A DNA stretch of 64,000 nt from the NCBI GenBank assembly GCA_938029725.1, contig CALHGE010000041.1, positions 1 to 64,000 of the forward strand, given 5' to 3'. Position numbers and translations under genes: made by a program. The notes below the pieces were generated by a model. That model saw only the letters and a program-made list of their open reading frames with translations, did not search any database and was not told where the DNA came from. The DNA is from an uncultured Flavobacteriaceae bacterium (GTDB lineage Bacteria > Bacteroidota > Bacteroidia > Flavobacteriales > Flavobacteriaceae). Below are positions 60,545 to 64,000 of this stretch, one piece after another; positions within the stretch are counted from its first letter, which is position 1; the number at the start of each line of letters is the position of its first letter.

Positions 60545-61876
60545 ATGAAAAAAATTATAGTACTATCATTTTTATTCTTCTCAATCTACACCTACGCACA
60601 AACTGACCAGCGTATTTATGAAATCATTAATGCTGTTTCTTCAGAACGCATCGAAAAAGATATCACTACGCTAGCAAACTTCGGAACCCGTCATACGCTA
60701 AGCGATACGCTTTCAACAACCCGAGGAATAGGCGCCGCCCGAAGATGGATTAAAAGTGAATTTGATAAAATCTCAGCTGATTGCAATGCTTGTCTTGGGG
60801 TTAGCTTTCAAAGAGATTTAGTCGAAAAAGGAAGAAATAAACGCATTGTAAATGATGTATATGTCGTCAATGTAGTAGCGGTACAAAAAGGAACAAAATA
60901 TCCGAATCGTTATATTATTATGAGTGGAGACATTGATTCTCGAGTGAGCGACCCCACTAACTTTACAGATGATTCTCCTGGTGCTAATGACAACGCCAGC
61001 GGAATGGCAGGAACGATCGAAGCAGCTCGCGTACTATCCAAATATAGATTTGAAAGTAGTATCATTTACTTAGGCCTTTCTGGAGAAGAGCAGGGCCTTT
61101 TCGGAGGGCAAGGATTAGTAAAACAAATGAAAGCCAATAATTGGGATATTATCGGAATCTTCAATAATGACATGATTGGAAACATTACTGGTGTTGACGG
61201 TGTTATTAGCAATCGAGATTTTAGAATTTTCTCTGAACCCGTACCGGCTACAGAAACTGAAGAGCAACGAAAAGCAAGACGTTTTTATGGTGGTGAAGTA
61301 GACGGAGTTTCAAGACAATTGGCACGCTATGTTTATAAAACTACTAAAACCTATATGCCAGAAATGAACCCAATGATGATTTATCGTTTGGATCGCTTTG
61401 GTCGTGGTGGACACCATCGCCCGTTTAACGATGCTGGCTATGCAGGCATTCGTATTATGGAGGCTCATGAGAATTATACGCAACAACATCAAGATATTAG
61501 AACTGAAAATGGTATGAACTATGGCGATGTATTAGAACATGTTAACTTTGAGTATGCCAAAAAGCTAACTGCGGTCAATGCCATCAATATGGCATCATTG
61601 GCTTGGGCACCCCCCACTCCGGCCAAAGTAGAAATAGGAGGAATCGTAGAACCATCAGCTAAATTCAAGTGGAGCAAAGTACCAGGAGCCCTAGGTTATA
61701 AAATCTATTGGAGAGACACCACCTCACCTACTTGGGATAACAGTAGGTTTGTTGGCGATGTGTCGGAATACACGCTTGATGGTATCGTTATTGATAATTT
61801 CTTTTTTGGCGTTTCAGCTGTTGGTAAAGATGGTTTTGAGAGCCCCGTTGTTTTTCCTAATGCGGTGTTCCGATAA
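60545..61876 (+). CDS. M28-family zinc aminopeptidase, exported
   Basis: 443 residues. Signal peptide (VLSFLFFSIYTYAQ). The peptidase covers about 30-345: SGDIDSR (D129, D131), GANDNASGMAG (D149), LSGEEQGLFGG (the two catalytic/metal Glu), FNNDMIGN and the last ligand region in EAHENYTQQHQD. In typical M28 enzymes the first metal block reads GHYDS; here the His position holds Asp (D129). The C-terminal ~90 residues form a fibronectin-type III-like domain (VEIGGIVEPSAKFKWSKVPGALGYKIYW). It is probably a secreted aminopeptidase linked to nutrient uptake. Confidence 0.85.
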   Translation: MKKIIVLSFLFFSIYTYAQTDQRIYEIINAVSSERIEKDITTLANFGTRHTLSDTLSTTRGIGAARRWIKSEFDKISADCNACLGVSFQRDLVEKGRNKRIVNDVYVVNVVAVQKGTKYPNRYIIMSGDIDSRVSDPTNFTDDSPGANDNASGMAGTIEAARVLSKYRFESSIIYLGLSGEEQGLFGGQGLVKQMKANNWDIIGIFNNDMIGNITGVDGVISNRDFRIFSEPVPATETEEQRKARRFYGGEVDGVSRQLARYVYKTTKTYMPEMNPMMIYRLDRFGRGGHHRPFNDAGYAGIRIMEAHENYTQQHQDIRTENGMNYGDVLEHVNFEYAKKLTAVNAINMASLAWAPPTPAKVEIGGIVEPSAKFKWSKVPGALGYKIYWRDTTSPTWDNSRFVGDVSEYTLDGIVIDNFFFGVSAVGKDGFESPVVFPNAVFR

Positions 61877-61950
61877 AGTTTAAAATATAATTCCGATAAG
61901 AATATTACCCGCAGTGGGTATTTTAGGTGTGTCAACATATAAAACCGAAT

Positions 61951-63582
61951 ATGATTAAAAAACTATTTTTAGTACTGCTATTTTGTTTAGCTAGTTCTTT
62001 CTTGCAAGCGCAACAATTTACGGAACAAGATACCCTTCGCGGCAGCATTACCCCAGAACGCGCTTGGTGGGATTTGAATTATTATCATTTAGATATCGAA
62101 GTGAACCCTGATGAAAAATATATCTCAGGAACTAATACCATTCGCTATAGGGTTTTAGATTCGAAAGAGGTCTTACAAATCGATTTACAGCCGCCATTGA
62201 AAATCCAAAAAGCGACACAAGACGGTATTGCTCTGAAGGTCGAATCGAATGGAAATGCACATTTCATCCATCTAGAAAAAGAGCAGAAAAAAGGAGATTT
62301 CAATGAAGTTATAGTTTCCTATTCAGGGCAGCCCAAAGAAGCTATTCGCGCGCCATGGGACGGAGGTTTTTCATGGAAAAAAGATACGAACGGAAAACAT
62401 TTTGTTGCTACATCTTGCCAAGGACTAGGTGCCAGTGTTTGGTGGCCTAACAAAGACCACATGTATGATGAAGTGGATAGCATGCTTATAAGTGTCAAAG
62501 TACCTAAAGACCTTATGAATGTATCTAATGGTCGTTTGCGAAAAATATCAGAGGAAACAACTACTAAAACCTACCATTGGTTTGTAAGTAACCCTATTAA
62601 TAATTATGGTGTTAATGTGAATATTGGGGACTACGTTTATTTTGGTGAAAAATTTCAAGGAGAAAAGGGAATTCTTGATATGGATTATTATGTGCTGCGT
62701 GATGATTTGGAGAAAGCCAAAGAACAATTCAAAGACGCACCAAAAATGATGAAGGCTTTTGAACATTGGTTCGGTCCTTACCCTTTTTATGAGGATAGTT
62801 TTAAACTTGTTCAAGTACCCTATTTGGGTATGGAGCATCAAAGTTCTATTACCTATGGTAACCAATGGCAGCAGGGCTACCTAGGTAGAGATTTATCGAG
62901 TACGGGTTGGGGTTTAAAATTTGATTTCATTATCATACATGAGGCTGGTCACGAGTGGTTTGCAAACAATATCACATATAAAGATGCTGCAGATATGTGG
63001 GTACATGAAGGTTTTACCTCCTATTCTGAGAACCTCTTTCTAGATTTCCATTATGGAAAAACAGCAGCGGAAGATTATGTAATTGGATTGCGAAAAAATA
63101 TCGTGAATGACATCCCAATTATAGGGCCTTATCATGTCAACCAAGAAGGTAGTAAAGATATGTATTACAAAGGTTCAAATATGCTTCATACCATTCGCCA
63201 ATTGGTAAATGACGATGAAAAATGGCGACAGATTTTACGTGGACTCAATACCGACTTTTATCATCAAACCGTTACTACGAAACAAATTGAAACGTATATC
63301 TCAGATACCTCTGGAATAGACCTCTCAACCGTCTTTGACCAATATTTACGCACTGCAGATATTCCTGTTTTTGAATATAAAGTAAGTGATGGTGTATTGG
63401 AATATCGATATACCAAGGTGGTCGCTGATTTCAATATGCCCATTCGTATATTCATTGACGATAAACAGCAATTGATTCACCCCACAACAGATTGGAAATC
63501 AGAGGCTATAGAGGGAAACCTGTCCACCTTTAAAATTGATCGCAACTTTTATATTGCGCTTAAAAAAGGAGAAGGTGATTAG
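61951..63582 (+). CDS. M1-family zinc metallopeptidase, exported
   Basis: 543 residues from the ATG at 61951, which gives a proper signal peptide ([21 protein letters not shown]); a GTG at 61927 is rejected. M1 architecture: N-terminal beta-domain with [23 protein letters not shown], the substrate-binding block LGMEHQSSI (GxMEN variant), and the zinc site HEAGHEW (H330, E331, H334) with E353 in [10 protein letters not shown], exactly 18 residues after H334. A shorter helical C-terminus than full-size aminopeptidase N. Its stop overlaps that of purC by 4 bp (TTAG, 63579-63582), a very tight convergent end with no room for a separate terminator. Confidence 0.92.
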   Translation: MIKKLFLVLLFCLASSFLQAQQFTEQDTLRGSITPERAWWDLNYYHLDIEVNPDEKYISGTNTIRYRVLDSKEVLQIDLQPPLKIQKATQDGIALKVESNGNAHFIHLEKEQKKGDFNEVIVSYSGQPKEAIRAPWDGGFSWKKDTNGKHFVATSCQGLGASVWWPNKDHMYDEVDSMLISVKVPKDLMNVSNGRLRKISEETTTKTYHWFVSNPINNYGVNVNIGDYVYFGEKFQGEKGILDMDYYVLRDDLEKAKEQFKDAPKMMKAFEHWFGPYPFYEDSFKLVQVPYLGMEHQSSITYGNQWQQGYLGRDLSSTGWGLKFDFIIIHEAGHEWFANNITYKDAADMWVHEGFTSYSENLFLDFHYGKTAAEDYVIGLRKNIVNDIPIIGPYHVNQEGSKDMYYKGSNMLHTIRQLVNDDEKWRQILRGLNTDFYHQTVTTKQIETYISDTSGIDLSTVFDQYLRTADIPVFEYKVSDGVLEYRYTKVVADFNMPIRIFIDDKQQLIHPTTDWKSEAIEGNLSTFKIDRNFYIALKKGEGD

Positions 63583-64000
63583 CGGTTCAAATAGGCTAAA
63601 ACATTCTTCTCGATACGCTCTTGAATATTTGAAATATCGGCTTTCACAAAAGTTTCTCCTGTAATATTCTCATACAATTCAATATAGCGTGCTGATACCG
63701 TTTCAATATATGCATCAGACATATGAGGTACAGTTTGACCTTCTAAGCCTTGGAAATCATTAGATATCAACCATTGTCGAACAAACTCTTTAGAAAGTTG
63801 CTTTTGCGCTTCTCCTCTATCTTGTCGCTCTTGGTAGCCATCGGCATAAAAGTAGCGGGAAGAATCGGGCGTGTGAATTTCATCAATTAAAACGATTTTA
63901 CCGTTTTTCGTTTTTCCGAATTCGTATTTGGTATCTACTAAAATCAATCCGCGAGAAGCAGCAATCTCAGACCCTCTTTGGAATAATGCTTTGGTGTACT
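63579..64000 (-). CDS. purC: SAICAR synthetase, C-terminal part (runs off the window)
   Basis: Open to the window edge; at least 140 residues visible. It makes SAICAR from CAIR, aspartate and ATP in purine synthesis. Signatures: [47 protein letters not shown] and FVRQWL, the ATP/aspartate-binding end of the SAICAR synthetase fold. The N-terminal lobe lies outside. The end overlaps the stop of the M1 peptidase gene. Confidence 0.93.
   Translation of the reverse strand, partial: YTKALFQRGSEIAASRGLILVDTKYEFGKTKNGKIVLIDEIHTPDSSRYFYADGYQERQDRGEAQKQLSKEFVRQWLISNDFQGLEGQTVPHMSDAYIETVSARYIELYENITGETFVKADISNIQERIEKNVLAYLNR

Noticed and set aside
61904..61924. Terminator after the M28 peptidase gene
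   Set aside because: The ACCC/GGGT hairpin has only four GC-rich pairs and a short T-run; not enough to call.
1..64000. Prophage, integrative element, CRISPR, tRNA or rRNA genes
   Set aside because: No integrase, transposase, phage structural gene, regular spacer array or RNA gene pattern was seen by eye; single small or divergent RNAs cannot be excluded without a covariance search.

Overview
The window looks like a chromosomal segment of a marine-type flavobacterium (Bacteroidota, Flavobacteriaceae; a Maribacter/Zobellia-like genus is only a guess). The evidence is the AT-rich sequence, several promoter elements matching the Bacteroidota -7 consensus TAnnTTTG, a giant secreted protein with a type IX secretion C-terminal domain, a 950-residue CarB without the allosteric domain, many lipoproteins with acidic residues right after the lipobox cysteine, and lineage-typical families (DUF4199, DUF6624, YHYH, GlmU-like). 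I see no rRNA, tRNA, CRISPR array, phage or complete insertion sequence.

Layout. 0-17 kb is mostly housekeeping: the end of gnd, a DUF6624 lipoprotein-like protein, a GIY-YIG protein, a ChrA-type transporter, carB, rpmH with a clear promoter and terminator, a lytic transglycosylase, a small hydrolase, mtaB, a GlmU-like protein, rpmE2, then a forward run of DUF4199, glycosyltransferase, phosphohexomutase and MsbA-like ABC exporter. 17.4-33.2 kb is an accessory envelope region. Two ECF sigma / single-pass membrane protein / CpxP-like trios point inwards from its two ends. Between them lie, all on the minus strand, four YHYH-domain lipoproteins, two SCO copper-chaperone-like lipoproteins, two MORN-repeat lipoproteins, a CotH-type secretory kinase, two EF-hand pairs, a DUF6702-like protein, a glycine-rich exported protein, a sulfatase and a YCF48-like propeller. 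33.3-45.6 kb has an RsmB-like methyltransferase, two tandem near-identical exported amidohydrolases, purL and the T9SS protein. 46-54.5 kb is a fatty-acid degradation locus: acyl-CoA ligase, a MarR repressor behind a perfect 28-bp palindrome, a HAD/ECH fusion, a thiolase and an acyl-CoA dehydrogenase, with a decayed four-helix-bundle gene between the last two. 54.6-64 kb has an S8 protease lipoprotein, a PLP decarboxylase, an unusual propeller/NTF2 fusion, an MFS carrier, M28 and M1 peptidases and the 3' part of purC.

The most interesting result is that four minus-strand sites at 27.4-32.6 kb share the bipartite motif CAAG(T/G)TT - N13 - CATCT(T)AAA, each 22-26 nt upstream of a start codon. 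They precede (1) the putative anti-sigma/CpxP pair right behind the ECF sigma gene, (2) the EF-hand-CotH pair, (3) a YHYH-MORN-SCO operon, and (4) a YHYH-DUF6702-YHYH/EF-hand-glycine-rich operon. This reads as the local regulon of the ECF factor at 32593-33174. The regulon would build a surface/periplasmic module that combines likely copper handling (SCO, His-rich YHYH), calcium binding (EF-hands) and secreted-protein phosphorylation (CotH). I do not know of a described system with this composition; the function is inference.
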